Part shown: in pieces, positions 1 through 14,829 of the stretch | How the letters are laid out: each line of letters starts with the position of its first letter | Position numbering within the stretch: the stretch's first letter is position 1 | NCBI GenBank assembly: GCA_026929865.2 | Contig: CM049404.1 | Coordinates: 29,028,001-29,092,000, forward strand | Direction: 5' to 3' | From: Hyperoplus lanceolatus | Lineage: Eukaryota; Chordata; Actinopteri; Uranoscopiformes; Ammodytidae | DNA length: 64,000 bases | Made by a program: the position numbers and the translations under genes | The notes under the pieces: model-generated | The model's input: the letters and a program-made list of their open reading frames with translations, nothing else | Told to the model about the DNA's origin: nothing | The model's database searches: none

Positions 1-109
1 GCATAGACCCCGTTGGGTACACCTCGCGACGCAAACCCCCCGTTTTTAAACGCCTCTTTTTACATATTTTCTCCCTCTCTTCTTCCTCTCCGAACCTTAA
101 AACGAAAAC
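1..109 (+). promoter_or_regulatory. 5' UTR/proximal promoter of the alpha-tubulin gene (partial)
   Basis: The 109 bases before the split ATG must contain the 5' UTR. A pyrimidine-rich stretch at about 69-90 could hold an initiator or a TOP-like start. The window begins here, so the promoter is cut off. No clear TATA box is visible. Confidence 0.4.
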
Positions 110-2847
<2,738 letters not shown>

Positions 2848-2956
2848 AAAGAGACATTAAGGCATTTGGTTAACAGATAATAATTGATTGCAATGTGTTC
2901 TTAAATGCATTCCAAACAGAAATGTTTGTCCATCAATTACTAGTTTGGCTGTTCAG

Positions 2957-3001
2957 AATAAAACCTCTGGAAATGTCAAGTTTGGCCTGTTCTAAATAAA
3001 A
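2957..3001 (+). promoter_or_regulatory. two polyadenylation signals of the alpha-tubulin gene
   Basis: AATAAA occurs at 2957-2962 and again at 2996-3001, 110-150 bases after the stop codon. Either could end a short 3' UTR. Confidence 0.7.
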
Positions 3002-3236
3002 TTCCTGTGACGTGAATTAGTTTGTCTTTTTATTATTTCAATCTAAATATACATTGAGTGAGTCTAACTACAAAATGTTATCACATGTAACCCATTTACA
3101 TCTTTCCTTATAACCACTGGGAAGTTCCATAAATTGTCCTACAGTTAGGTATGGGAGTCCAGCATCATTTTATTTGGTGTGTGTGTGGCTTCTTTAGAAA
3201 TAAATGTACAGGACGACACAACTATTTGAAGCAAAG

Positions 3237-3242
3237 TTTATT
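3237..3242 (-). promoter_or_regulatory. candidate polyadenylation signal of pmel
   Basis: TTTATT on the + strand (AATAAA on the minus strand) lies about 270 bases beyond the pmel stop. It is a candidate end of the 3' UTR. This would leave about 240 bp between it and the second tubulin poly(A) signal, so the two convergent genes lie close together. Confidence 0.45.
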
Positions 3243-3509
3243 TGAAAAAACATTCAGAGTCAGTTTTGTCCAAATTAAACATACACTTCTACAACCAAAA
3301 TTGCTTCGGGTAGGTACAAAAGATCTCAGCATGTCTTAGGTTAGGTATGATTCCATGGAATGTTTTATTTAAAACCCAAATATTACACACTAGTGGATTT
3401 TGCATTTAGAAAACGTAAAAAAAATGTATAAAAAGACATCCCAGGTACCTTAACTTGCAAAACATAAGTGGCTTGGTTTTGTATTTGGTTGTGTATGGCT
3501 GGCAATGGT

Positions 3510-5691
3510 TCACACCGGCCTGTCCTGCAGCAGAGGGCAGTTGTCCACAGCTCCTCGTTTGTTCAGGAAACCCCAGAACATGGAGGCCCCGGAGCGGCTG
3601 GGAGCTTGGTCGGATTGAGTGTCTGAAGACACAATCAGGTCTTCCTTGAGAGGACGGTAGGACTTAAAGCGCCTGTTGAATAAAGCACAAAATTCAGACA
3701 TGTTGTTAAAATTGTGCTTTTGCTGGTGTTCTTATTAACACATGAAAAGACCAAAACCAACTCTGTGTGTTGCTCAATGTGGCTCTCAGGCAAAATTCCA
3801 TTAATTCCTACAGAAGACTTTTAAAATATGTCATTAAATACAGATTTCCATTTTAATAGATGCAAGTTCATTTTAAGCCACTTTAAAGTTCATAGCTTTA
3901 TCGTGTTTTGGCTACACAAGAAATATTTCCTGTATAAAAAGTTCAAACAATGAATTGTTGGTTTGGCTTGCATTTGAATAAAATCAACAAACATATCCAT
4001 TCAAGTAAATAAATTATATTGTATATCATTGGTAGAATATTGAAAGTCAGTTCTTACTTGTAGGAATATGCCACTACTCCTACTGCCAGAACGAGGGCCA
4101 CGACACCCAGCAACATGGCGATAGAACCAGAGGGCAGGCCGGAACCTAAAGCAAAGATCACACTGTCAGTGAGCAGGAAACTGAAGATACATACTAGTAC
4201 TGAACTGTTGTATGAACCTATCAAACTAATAGACTAACAATGGTTATGTTGCATACCCATTTCGACGTTGAATTTGGCACTGGTGGCAGCTAAACTGACA
4301 TCATTGGCCATGGACACGTTGATGCAGTAGACACCAGAGTCATTGAAGAAGTGACGCAACACCAGCTGACACTCTTTGGAGGGCTCCACCATGTTGCACT
4401 CTGTGTGTATCGGCCTCAAGCACTCTGCATCCAGAATCACGCTGCACACCTCTTTTGGAAGGCTGGACAAAAAACATGGTCCAGTGAGTCCAAATAAACA
4501 ATGAAATACTTTTAAAGAGGGAAACAAATGTGGGATGGTTTGAAAATATTGCAGGAGAATTCACCTTCCCTGACAGGTAACAGTGATATCCAAAACATTT
4601 TTGTCCATTTTAGGTGTTGCAATTATAGCGTTGCCCAATTGTACGATCTCCACTTTCTCTATGCCCTCTGAAACACAAAGACAAGAAGGTAAGCTCACTG
4701 ACAATTATCTATCTAATGTTATATAATATAATATAATTTTACATCCTGATGAACGGGATGAAAGGTAACTCACCAACCACTTCAATGCCGGTGCAGAAGG
4801 AGCCATAACGATATATCACACAGTCGTCACCAGAGGGTTTGTTACCAGCTTCTCTCTTACTAAGTACTGACACAACCGCCCGACCTGACAGTGTCACTCT
4901 TTGCTTTGCACCTGGTGAGAACAAACAGCAGCAGGGAGTTTTAATACAAGCATGGAAACAAGCTAACACATCACTACTTAAACAGTGTCCTTTTAATATG
5001 AATGTTCTGCCTGGTACAGTGGTTTGATTTAGAAAAAAATAGGTGTTGCAATACAGCATCAGGTATTTACTGAAAGCAAGTCCTTTTATTGAGCTCATTT
5101 TGGTTACAATGAATGGCTTTAGTCCTGCATTTAGGTACAAATGGTTCTATAGGTACTATACCTATAGTTAATATTGTACTTTTTACCTCATTGAAACCAA
5201 ACTTATTTATTTAATGCAGTAGGAATATTAATCCAGAAACATCACGTTGCCATCATGTTTTTTATAGATCCTTGATTACATATAGGCCACAGAAAAAGAA
5301 AATGATCAGCCTGCCCTCAGCATGCAAATCAGCATTCAAACGATGGAGCACAGTGGCAGAGCACTTCCTCTGCTCTTATCAAACAGTGGCAATGTTTTTT
5401 TTAAAGATTTACATGACCTTTACATTTTAGGAAAGCCAACTTCCTCCAACTGATCTTTGAGATCAGTTGACCTGTTAGACTTTATTGTCATTGGCCATAA
5501 ATCCCTCACCAACTCAACTCACAGCTTCTGCCTCGCCACCCGCAACTACACCTTGTTGCCCTTTAAACAAAGCCAGATTTGACAGCAACCTTTCCTTGGG
5601 GAAATATGTCACCCAAATCACAGTAAAAATTAGATAAGATAAAGTAAGAATACATCAAAATCCTCAACTTGTTTCTTTTTAGTTTTACTTA

Positions 5692-5727
<36 letters not shown>

Positions 5728-8700
5728 GTACCAGGACACCTTACTGTTGGTGCACTCACTATTTCATGATCTTTGGGTCAAATTTTGCCAAATGATGCAA
5801 AAGCAACTTTTCAAAATGAGCTTACCTGCTGCAAGCCCACTGTGAGCGAGCATGTTGTTGGTGACTGGGGAGGGAGTCTTGGCCACTGCTGGTGTTTCCT
5901 GAGATGGCTGCGGAGTGGAGGCAGTGGAGGCCTCATCTTCGATGTTGTCCTCCTCTGTGTCCGAAGGAACCACGTTGACATTCAGGCCATTTGCCTTGGT
6001 GGAAACCAGCAAAGGGAGAGCAGACGCCAGTGCAGGAGCTTTCGCTACACACAAGGAAAGACGAAAATATCCCTGAGTTATCTTGGATAGACAGCTGTGT
6101 TTGACTATTGGTTATTTCATCAGACTTTGTTGAAATATCAGTAGGTGTTCTGCAAGGCTCAAGTCTGGGGCCAGTTAATTTCAGTCTAAACATGGATGAT
6201 ACTGATTATTCTGTAACTGGCTGAGTATTAAGCGTTATAACTACAGCATGTGTTCCTGACCTGTGGTGTCTGCGTCAGTATGCGGACCCTTGGTTGGGTT
6301 GTCAACTGGCGGGTCGCAGGCCTTGTCTGGGATGACGGCCTGGATGACCACCTGAGGCTTGAATGAGCCAGCGCTGATGTAGGTGTGAGTGACGGTCAGC
6401 TCTCTGGATATGAGGGCTCCACTCTCGTCCCCAAAGTCCCAGTTGAAGGTGATGTCTGCGTTGCTAAGATACTGGCTGGGGTCATGGAGGGCGATGCTGA
6501 AGGCGATCGCTCTGTTCTGGATGAAACGCATGTCACCGGCCACAATGTCGTTCACTTGGTCCAGGGAGACGGCGAAGGGGATTTGATCTGAGGGAAACAA
6601 CAAATAATGGCTTCAACAAATGTGTATAGCTCATAGTAGGGGTGTTAGGATGGCCTAGAGAGGAAGAGGGGCCGACAAGTAAGCATGAGGTCGCTGGTTT
6701 GATCCCCTGCACCGGACAGGAGGGTGTTATTTGTAAAAGTAGTGGTGGCTTGTATTACATACGGTGCCCACCATCTCTGTCCTTAAGCAAGGCACTTAAC
6801 ACCGAACTGCTTAAGGGGAGTTGTACTATGGCTAACCTGCGCTCTGACCCCCTCCAAAGTGTGGTAACTTGAGAGGGGATATGCGAAAAGACAAATTTCC
6901 ATGTGCCTTGTGGAAATTGACTAATAAAGATAACTTAACTTAATTTAGTACAATAAAAGTATTCCTACTCTGATTGAAGCACACAGGGGACAATTGAATT
7001 AAAGGGAAAATATCAATATAATTAATATTATACATGAAATGTATATAACGTCGTATTTGCTTTGAATTGGTTTAGGCCTAGTTTTACAATATTGAGGTAT
7101 ATGGAGGAGAGGGTTTTATAGTTTTCTACCCCAAATAAATTATTTTTAACATATGATTGAACATTTGAACTTTTACCAAGTTAGATATATGTCATTGTAA
7201 TTTTATTTTTATTTTTTTACAGTCCCTAACCCACCGGTGATGGAGAACTGGGTGGAGGCGTATCCCAGAGGAATGAACTTCTCCTTGCTCCTGTAGTGGT
7301 AGATCACGATGTCCATGGTGTAGGAGCCCAGTGGGATGTCGTCTGTCCCGATGGTGAGGGTGGAGGAGGAGTCGTCTGCCACCTGCCAGTACTGACCTGT
7401 CAACACAGGTATCCAGACAACGGTGAGTTCATATATTATACACTTCACTGCCTCTTCACGAAAAAATATATATTCCTTATATAAATTTAAAGCTGGGGTA
7501 TGTGATTTCTGATTGGTCAAAATTAACATGAGCAGTACACTTTGACCAATCAGACCGAGGTTCCGATTATAAAAAAAGAAAAGAAAAAATCCGATTCTCT
7601 GTTCTTATTGGCTGTTGGGACTGTCCATTCACTTTAGCACCAACGTTGTTGGTGTAGAGCGTGTCAGGGAGGGACCATAGGGGAGGGACCAAAGAGAACA
7701 AGTGGAGCGGTTGAGGTATTTGGATTCAAATCTCTATCCAAACTGCTATTTTCTCCCCAAATTCTCCACCCCAGCTTTAATTAATTTCATAATATTAAGT
7801 TAAAATAGAGAACCTTGTGTATGATGTGTTCAGGGTCAGAGCTGACTTTCTTAAAAAGATCAAATGTAATAAGATTTAAATGCAAAAAATAGGTGGATAA
7901 AGAATAAACAGCTTGCATTCTATTCTGTCAACCTCTTCACTCCTTAAAAGGACATTAAAATAAATATATATATTATATCATTCTAAAGCTTCATGTCAGA
8001 AGACATGCAACGTCCGAATCTCAAAAGTGAAAGTCATGGATTAAATCTAACTTTATGTCAGGCACACAGGTCCATATCAGTATACAATATATAGAATACA
8101 AATAAGAAAATGTATATTCATTTAAAGCTATAGTGCGTAGTAACATTTTATCAGCTCCACCAAACTCTCTATGTATTTATCAGCATGGTAGCATTTACAA
8201 ACTGCTTTGGCCCCTGGACACTGGCATGTATGGATTGTAAGATTTCTTTGAAGCTGTAGAGCAAATGAAGTGACATAATCACATCATATGACAAGGCCCA
8301 GACATAATCCATCCTGGGTCAGGTTTCAGTGAGACTATTTGACCCTCCAAGAAAACACCCAGTTTAGAGTCCTTTGAACTCCACTTACCCCAGGTCTTCC
8401 ACACAAACACGTAGGCCGGCCTCTTGTCCTTCTTAAAGGGGGTCCCATCAGGGAATACACCCTCCCAGTCTGCGCTTGGAGTCGGATAAACTGGCTCAGA
8501 CTCACGGTACTTTGTTCCTGCAACAAAGACATTCAAACAAGACTTGAGTGTGCAAAAGCCACACTATGAAATACAGTTCATAAAAACATAATAAAATGAA
8601 AACGATAATATAAAATGTTTATAATACTAATTTTAAGTTTAAAATTCTAGCATAAACATTTAAAGAAAAGACTTCTCCTTTAAGATGACTATGTTTTGGT

Positions 8701-11700
8701 AGACTTTAGGTTACTTGGTTGGGAATTCCAAAAAGAACCAGGATGAGTCATCTAAACTAAGGGATTTGTTTGGTTTATATTCTTTTTATTTTTATTTTTT
8801 TGATTCAATTTATTTCAGACATATCAGTGATACAAAACAAAATGAAAAGCATGGAAATACAATAAACAAAAATTATGTTTTCACAAAAAAATAAAAGAAA
8901 ACATATTATCTGTATTGCTGAGATATGCCTGAAAAGGAGCAGGAAGAAGTATACACTTATTTAATCCTATCCCTTTTCCATAGTAAAAAAATAAAAAATA
9001 TTTATTATAATTTATTATTCTGTGAGCATATCATTCATTTAGGATGGAGCTAACCATTCATAGATTTAAAATCAATAACAATTATTTAAAATTATTTATT
9101 TGTTTACTTAGAAAGTAGTGTGGATCAAGTGTGTATCATGCAGGCTGTGTGTTTAGGCTTTCACCATTGTGTATTGTGTGCATTCATGTGTTACCATTGA
9201 CTATGCAGTCTTCCGCCCAAACAATGTCTCCGTTCTCCTGCACTTTCTGGTTGTGAGGGTATTCCAGGTCGATAGTGAATGTTACTTTGGCTCCGGTTAG
9301 AGTTGGTGAATCATTCCCCACATTGAAAGTCACTCTTCCAGCTAGATGAAGAGATTGTGCATTAAATTGTCATATTGTCTTTCAAATATGTTTAAAGTCC
9401 CTTGAATAAAATGCATAATTTAGAAATTTCAATTCAGACCATGTAATGACAAACATGTCATTTCAATCCTGACACCTCTTCACTGTTACTATCTAACAAA
9501 ATGCCCTAAAAATACTTAGAAATAGATAATAGTATAATGTCAGGAAATCATTTGAAATTCAAACAACATTTCAACAGATGTACCTTTCCAGGACTCCTTG
9601 TATCTTGCGTCTCCATCTTTCCAGATTGGGTACATCTTATTGTTCCATGATGGGTAGCGGGTGAACCTGTTTCTGGGCTCTGAAATATCCAAATTAAATT
9701 ATGTTATAAAATAGAAAATAGAAAAAACAAATTGTTCTGCTTTTTAGGGTTCAGAAATTTCCCAAAAGTGTTCTAATAATTACCAAACTTTTCTTGTTAA
9801 GAATACGGATTATAGAAAAAATAGAGAAAAGATAGATCATTGCAGTTAAAATAAATTCCAGTTAATTCTCCTATTTTGCTTTAATTTGTACCAAACTAGT
9901 AGATAGTACTTACCTAGTAAATATGAAAAACAAAGTGTTGGACTCAAAAATATCTCTCATGTATTTTCTTTATGTTATTTGCTTACTTAACCTTATTTTT
10001 AACACAACCCTTAATATTGATGTTTTGAATATGGCTTTAAAAAAAATAACCTTATCTTTAATTACTTGCTTGATGTTTGCTTTGTCCTTTGTATGTTATT
10101 TGTAAAGTGCATTGGGACAATGCTACATAGTGATTCTACACTTTAATTAAAGATTTATTAGTTGATTTGACATTTTAACATGTATTTGTATGTCATAACT
10201 AGCTGAATGTTAAAGAAAGTGCCCACCACCAATGTCCATACGAGGTCTTTTGTTTTGCCAATGCAATACTCCTGTTGCTCTGATCCCTCTCATGTGATGC
10301 TCAGCTGAGTAAGTGCCGGATTTTTTTTTAACAGATTAACGTCTCCACCACAACACAGGTCTGAATTTAGGATTACATTTAAGAACAGATCACAGAGCTA
10401 GGTATAAGACTTTTGATTTCAGACTGTTTTATTTCCTTTTTCACTTCTCTTGGTGCAATTTAAACATATCGTATCATATAATCGCCAAAGGTTAATAATA
10501 AAATGAAAATGTATAAAACAGTAGTAAAAATTTGCATGAGCAGCTGCAAGAAATTACTCATTGTGAAAGTCTTTCTCTGTCATTTTGTTGTTTTTATCTG
10601 TACATATTCCCCAGATTTTTAGGGCATGGGTCATTCTTATCATACAGTATATCTCACATTTAACCACATTTACATTGAAACATTAAATGGTTGTTGTAGT
10701 AATTAATTTTCTTCATATTAAAGCGTCTGCAAGAACAAAATCCAAAGTTTTAACTCCTTTTAAATACCTTCTTCACCTGAGAGTAAATAGGATGTTTTGT
10801 ACTTAATATACCAAACAATTTGCAGCTTTTTTTTCTAAATACATTTAACACAGAAATATGACTGTGGATTGTGCTCCCATATCACGAACTGTGCACTGAA
10901 AATCCCTTAAAGAAGTGTTTTTTTTTGGGTCAAGTATTCATGGCCAGTATGGAGAGTAGGAATTATCACAACAACAACCAATAACCTGCTGTGCTCATGT
11001 ACTCCGACACAGAGACATGTGATCAATGCATTTGGAGAGAAAAATAAAAGGCTTAGTAGAAATGGTCTGTACGTTCTCTGCTTTACAAAAGGTCACATGT
11101 GTCAGTTATTGTTCACGCTTGGTCGAGTAAAGAGGTCATGGGAAAAAAAATGTAAACTGGATCTTAAACTAGACTCAGATATGTTATATGTAGTATTGGA
11201 ACAAATACGTTATTAGTGGGTTATTATTAGTATTATTACTACTTTATGGAAGCATAATGGTCACCTCACTGAAACCAAACATTAACTGACAAAGCTACAG
11301 ATTCAAATACTAAACACTGTTTGAACGATTTATTGAGAATTACATTACATCATGTAATAAGCAGTGCTGTTTGTTGTCTGTTTGAGTTTTGTAAAGCAGT
11401 TTTGAAAATAAATTGAGTATATTTGCACCAGAAATATAAATATTGTACATTGTACTGTTTATTTAAATAAATATTTTTGATACAAAACATGACCATCTTA
11501 TTGAATAGGATGCATTGTTATAGATCAAACTACCAAACCGAAATAGTTCAAGTTTTGCTCAATCTTAACCAACTACTAAACTAAAATGCTACTTAGAGAT
11601 GAATGCATCAGTTATTTTAATCCTCTAATGTCAAATTTAAATTCCACCACACTCATATGAGCGAGTTACCTGATATTATGAGTATCTTTACTTGTGATGG

Positions 11701-12023
11701 AGTGTTTTTAAATTGCCTTATTGCAACTTTAACTTTAAGTAAAGGATCTGAATATTTCCTAAACCACTATCTGAAGGACTTGAGCTTTTGATTTCCATCT
11801 TTACAACTCATTTTGGAAGACAATAGATTATTTTTAATTAGTTATTTTTGAATACATTTTCAGTCCTTGTTTGAGTTACTATGTTTTTCGTTTGTTTTGT
11901 TTTAAAATTTGACCTATATTGAAAATTCAGTTAAAAAAATAATAATCATTTTATTCTGTACTTACTCGCAGTAGTCTGTGAAGCCACAGCCAGCAACACA
12001 AACAGCACGACCGACGTCTGCAT
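3510..12023 (-). CDS. pmel: premelanosome protein (Pmel17/Silver), complete, 12 coding exons
   Basis: Type I membrane glycoprotein that forms the amyloid fibrils of melanosomes. Exons in coding order: 12023-11966, 9679-9584, 9341-9195, 8517-8389, 7396-7235, 6587-6261, 6044-5826, 4911-4774, 4667-4565, 4462-4257, 4145-4058, 3672-3510. They sum to 1836 nt (611 aa), with every join in frame. Signal peptide is about residues 1-19. The N-terminal region reads like PMEL (PRNRFTRYPSWNN). The PKD domain has WDFGD at 247-251. A short Thr/Ser/Pro-rich RPT-like stretch lies at about 307-380. A possible convertase site SKR is at 397-399. The Cys-rich kringle-like domain spans about 410-525, one transmembrane helix about 536-556, and the tail ends with an acidic dileucine-type DNCPLL motif. 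Fish often carry pmela and pmelb; I cannot say which this is. The RPT lacks the tandem repeats of human PMEL. Confidence 0.95.
5691..5727. repeat. (TTA)n trinucleotide repeat in pmel intron 7
   Basis: About eleven units of an AT-only trinucleotide run lie in the intron between the RPT exon (6044-5826) and the kringle-domain exon (4911-4774). The rest of this 0.9-kb intron shows no exon-like open stretch. Confidence 0.8.
6640..6950 (+). mobile_element. tRNA-derived SINE (family 2) in pmel intron 5
   Basis: The head reads like a tRNA: an A-box-like region near 6650-6680 and a B-box-like GGTTTGATCCC near 6695-6706. A body with TAAGCAAGGCACTTAAC follows, and the tail ends in repeats of the AATAAAGATAACTTAACTTAA type. 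It lies antisense to pmel. Confidence 0.6.
7487..7780. mobile_element. TTAA-flanked MITE (AGCTGGGG family), copy 1
   Basis: Non-coding element with AGCTGGGGT at the left end and ACCCCAGCT at the right, each bordered by TTAA, which suggests a TTAA target duplication as used by piggyBac and Kolobok elements. Inside are CCAAT boxes in both orientations and a shared block with AGGGAGGGACCATAGGGG. Related copies are at 41404-41670 and 52394-52657. This one lies in pmel intron 4. Confidence 0.7.
8795..8985 (-). mobile_element. 3' tail fragment of a non-LTR retrotransposon (probable), pmel intron 3
   Basis: Read on the minus strand, it has a segment with a CTTCTTCCTGCTCC block and ends with GTCTGAAATAAATTGAATC, a layout like the 3' ends of fish CR1/L2/RTE-type LINEs. 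A similar block on the + strand is at about 14130-14395. No coding part remains. Confidence 0.4.
9930..10165 (+). mobile_element. possible non-LTR retrotransposon tail, pmel intron 1
   Basis: AT-rich segment ending with a TTGTAAAGTGCATTGGGACA-like block and then TTAATTAAAGATTTATTAG. This is the layout of many fish LINE 3' tails, where 'gtaaagcgc...ttgg' precedes the terminal repeats. The 60-aa ORF in it has no recognisable motif. Confidence 0.3.
10170..11960. other. remainder of pmel intron 1, no gene seen
   Basis: AT-rich sequence between the first two coding exons of pmel. Short ORFs are present but none resembles a protein. In other vertebrates this intron can carry pigment-cell enhancers. 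I see no clustered E-box array that would support one here. Confidence 0.6.
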
Positions 12024-12084
12024 TGTCAGTGCAACTCTTCTTCACGAAATATCCCTTTTGTGAGCACCAGGCATCAGAAAACAG

Positions 12085-12097
12085 GCCTTTTAAACCC
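12085..12097 (-). promoter_or_regulatory. TATA-like element upstream of pmel
   Basis: On the minus strand GGGGTTTAAAAGGCC lies about 65-75 bases before the pmel start codon. That is a plausible distance for a TATA box with a short 5' UTR. Confidence 0.45.
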
Positions 12098-12253
12098 CTC
12101 TGTGTGTTAGCAGAAAGAAACGCCTCCTTAACTCAAGAAGACTCTCCTCCAGGAAGGGTTAGGGGGCACCTGACCTGATTGTGATTTGTGTATTTACAGT
12201 TAAAAAGCACGTCTCAGGGCGGATTTAAAGTGTAATCATACAGTAGAGAAAGC

Positions 12254-12264
12254 GCCACATGATC
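12254..12264 (-). promoter_or_regulatory. M-box-like MITF site upstream of pmel
   Basis: On the minus strand GATCATGTGG contains TCATGTG, the core of the M-box bound by MITF in pigment-cell promoters. It lies about 235 bases before the pmel ATG and about 160 bases before the TATA-like element. A single 7-base match has limited weight, but the position and the target gene fit. Confidence 0.45.
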
Positions 12265-12835
12265 ACATAAGAAATCTACAATTCCGCTTTTTTTTTTGCA
12301 TGGATCACGGGTCGCACTCAAGTGTGAATAAATCGATAAAAAAAAAACTTTACCTGCAAATGTGAAGCTGTGCTCAGTGATTCAAATATAAATAAAATAA
12401 GTGGATGAATATAACTGGTGCATTTCTCTCTTCTACATCTGAGGAAAAATCATTTTTTGTATCTCTCCCCTCCAAATGCACAACATGGGTCAAAAATGAC
12501 CCGCCTTCATTTCCCATGGTATTTCATACATGGCTGAGATGTTGAGAGGTTATATCTTTGAAATACCTTTAGTTTTATCATTTAATATTCAATATATTTA
12601 TTCTATATATTGTTGTTGTTCCACACAAATCATTATTTTCATATTTCTCTTTCTTACTTTATGAACTAAATACATTTTTGTATAAATACATCAAGTTTAC
12701 TTAAATAACCATGTTTGAAAGTGTGTTTTATACAAAATCTTTTTTGGTTGTAATGGTAATACAAAATAATTATCATAGAATGTCTTTAAGAATGCACATG
12801 AAGATTTTCCGCTGATTTTGAGCTTTCGTAGTATG

Positions 12836-13160
12836 TAACTATGTAATTATGGGGCCCTAATAACATCCGCATTATATGATAATCTGCCCTATTTGGTCAG
12901 AAACTCTTATATAATGCAATGGTTATTAGCACTTTTTAAAAATGAAATAGAAATAATATGTTGCATTATTGAGTAATTTATTACAAAATGCAGAGAAATT
13001 CTGTATTCAAGCTGTTAGTTACAAAGTGCAGCAGATTTTACATAATGCAGAGGTTTTTAGCCGGAATAATGAAGCGGATTGTATTATATTTTGACAATGT
13101 ATTACATAATTCATTGTTACGTATGAGAGAACACTTTTTTAGTTGAAACAATGTAAAAAC
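12836..13160. repeat. diverged direct repeat, copy 1
   Basis: Shares an ordered set of blocks with 13705-13990: AATCTGCCCTATTT, GTCAGAAACTCTTA, AATAATATGTTGCATTA, TTACAAAGTGCAGCAGAT and ATTACATAATTCATTGTTAC. Each copy has several TAATGCA-like words. The family is unknown to me. Confidence 0.7.
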
Positions 13161-13704
13161 AATTATTATATAGTATGTCTTTTAGGTGCATGAAGTATTT
13201 CAACATTGTGTTATTGAGGTAGTTTTACTTTTTTTTAAGTCAAAAGTTTAAGTTTATTGCACGATTATGTCTAAAGAGGCATTGTTTCAACAGCAAAGAA
13301 CATTGTAAAGTGCTTATTTAATTATACATTTTACATATTAATATTGGTAATATTGCAAGGCCTCTGTCTATAAAATAAAGTTTACTTAGACAAATAAAAC
13401 TCAGTAAAATACAACAGGATCATAATTAAATCATGCGGAGATTTTACAGTATCCTAATTTTTTGGCTGTGAAGTCGCCGATTCCATAAAGCATGTGCTTT
13501 CAACACACAATATGAACAGTCACCCAAATCTCTGCTTAGGGCACCTGACCCATTTTTGGGCTGCACTTCTCCTTATTCCCAATTATGTGCGGATTTACTC
13601 TGAAATTCGTGTTGCTACTGATGATTATCTGCATTTAAATCCACGTGATGTAACACTACTTTAAATATTTGTTGTATTTGTATTCGCTGAAAATGTACTG
13701 TATG

Positions 13705-13990
13705 AAATTACGAGGCTGTGGTAAGAAATGTTAGAAATCTGCCCTATTTAGTCAGAAACTCTTACGTAATGCCAGTTATTAGCACTTTTTTAATGAAAAT
13801 GGAATAATATGTTGCATTACGTAGTCATATATTACAAAATGTGGAGGAATACTGCATTTAATCTGTTTATTACAAAGTGCAGCAGATATAACGTAATGCA
13901 GAGGTTATTAGCCTAACACATTTTTACATTTTATTACATAATTCATTGTTACATATGAGAGAACATCTTTTTAGTTGAAATAATGTCATA
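13705..13990. repeat. diverged direct repeat, copy 2
   Basis: Second copy of the repeat at 12836-13160, in the same orientation and with the same order of blocks, about 0.85 kb downstream. Here the AATGC words are preceded by ACGT more often than in copy 1. Confidence 0.7.
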
Positions 13991-14129
13991 AATATTAAAA
14001 ATATAACAGGAATTTTACTTCATATGTCATTAGAACAGCAATATAAAATTACAGTAATAAGGAAGGCAAATGTAAATCTAACTGATGGTGCTTTTTTAAT
14101 ATATTTTGTGTTCTTTTGTTCTTTATTGT

Positions 14130-14395
14130 TATTATTTTCTTAATAGCTTGATTGTTGTAATATTTTTGTATTATTTAAAATTGTCTGGTTAGTTTATTTG
14201 ATTGGATTTTGCATCCTGTTTGTGGTGAAGAATGGGGGTAGGACTAGGCTTCTTCCTATCCCTATTCAAAGGGGTCTAGTGTGCAGTATGTTGAAATTAG
14301 CTTTTTATTTATTTTTACTCTTTTACTAACCCTTTGTCCTTTTCTTATTATTTTGTTAATTAAATCGTTTGAAATAAAGATTTAATTCATTGAAA
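14130..14395 (+). mobile_element. 3' tail of a non-LTR retrotransposon (probable)
   Basis: Contains GGTAGGACTAGGCTTCTTCC in the middle and ends with GTTTGAAATAAAGATTTAATTC. The order matches the minus-strand fragment at 8985-8795. No reverse transcriptase sequence is left. Confidence 0.4.
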
Positions 14396-14785
14396 AGATC
14401 ACACTGTCTGCAAAAAGGGGGCTGTACTTGTAGTCAGGGGAGAAAAAGGGGAGGAATGCAATGTTAATGAGGATTATTGAGGCACTTGTGACTCACTAAA
14501 TTCATCCGGCTTTGTTCTTTTACCCCCTGGAACTATAAAGTCACTTTGTTGTAAGAGTTTTTTGTCTTAATATCATATGCCAAACTGTAACACACTGGTT
14601 AAACAATGTCAGCATTCACAGAAAAGCCCTTTTATTTAAACCCTATTCATCTGTCATTAGTACTATGATGAACCCTTTAAACTCCCCTCAGGCCTCAACA
14701 TATGCCTGTGCTGACCTAGAATGTGAAAATAATGCATACATAGCATATACTGTAAAATAAGCCTATGTCATCTCAGGCTACAGTA

Positions 14786-14793
<8 letters not shown>

Positions 14794-14822
<29 letters not shown>
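14794..14822. repeat. (AT)n microsatellite
   Basis: About 14 AT units after an A-run. Confidence 0.9.
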
Positions 14823-14829
<7 letters not shown>

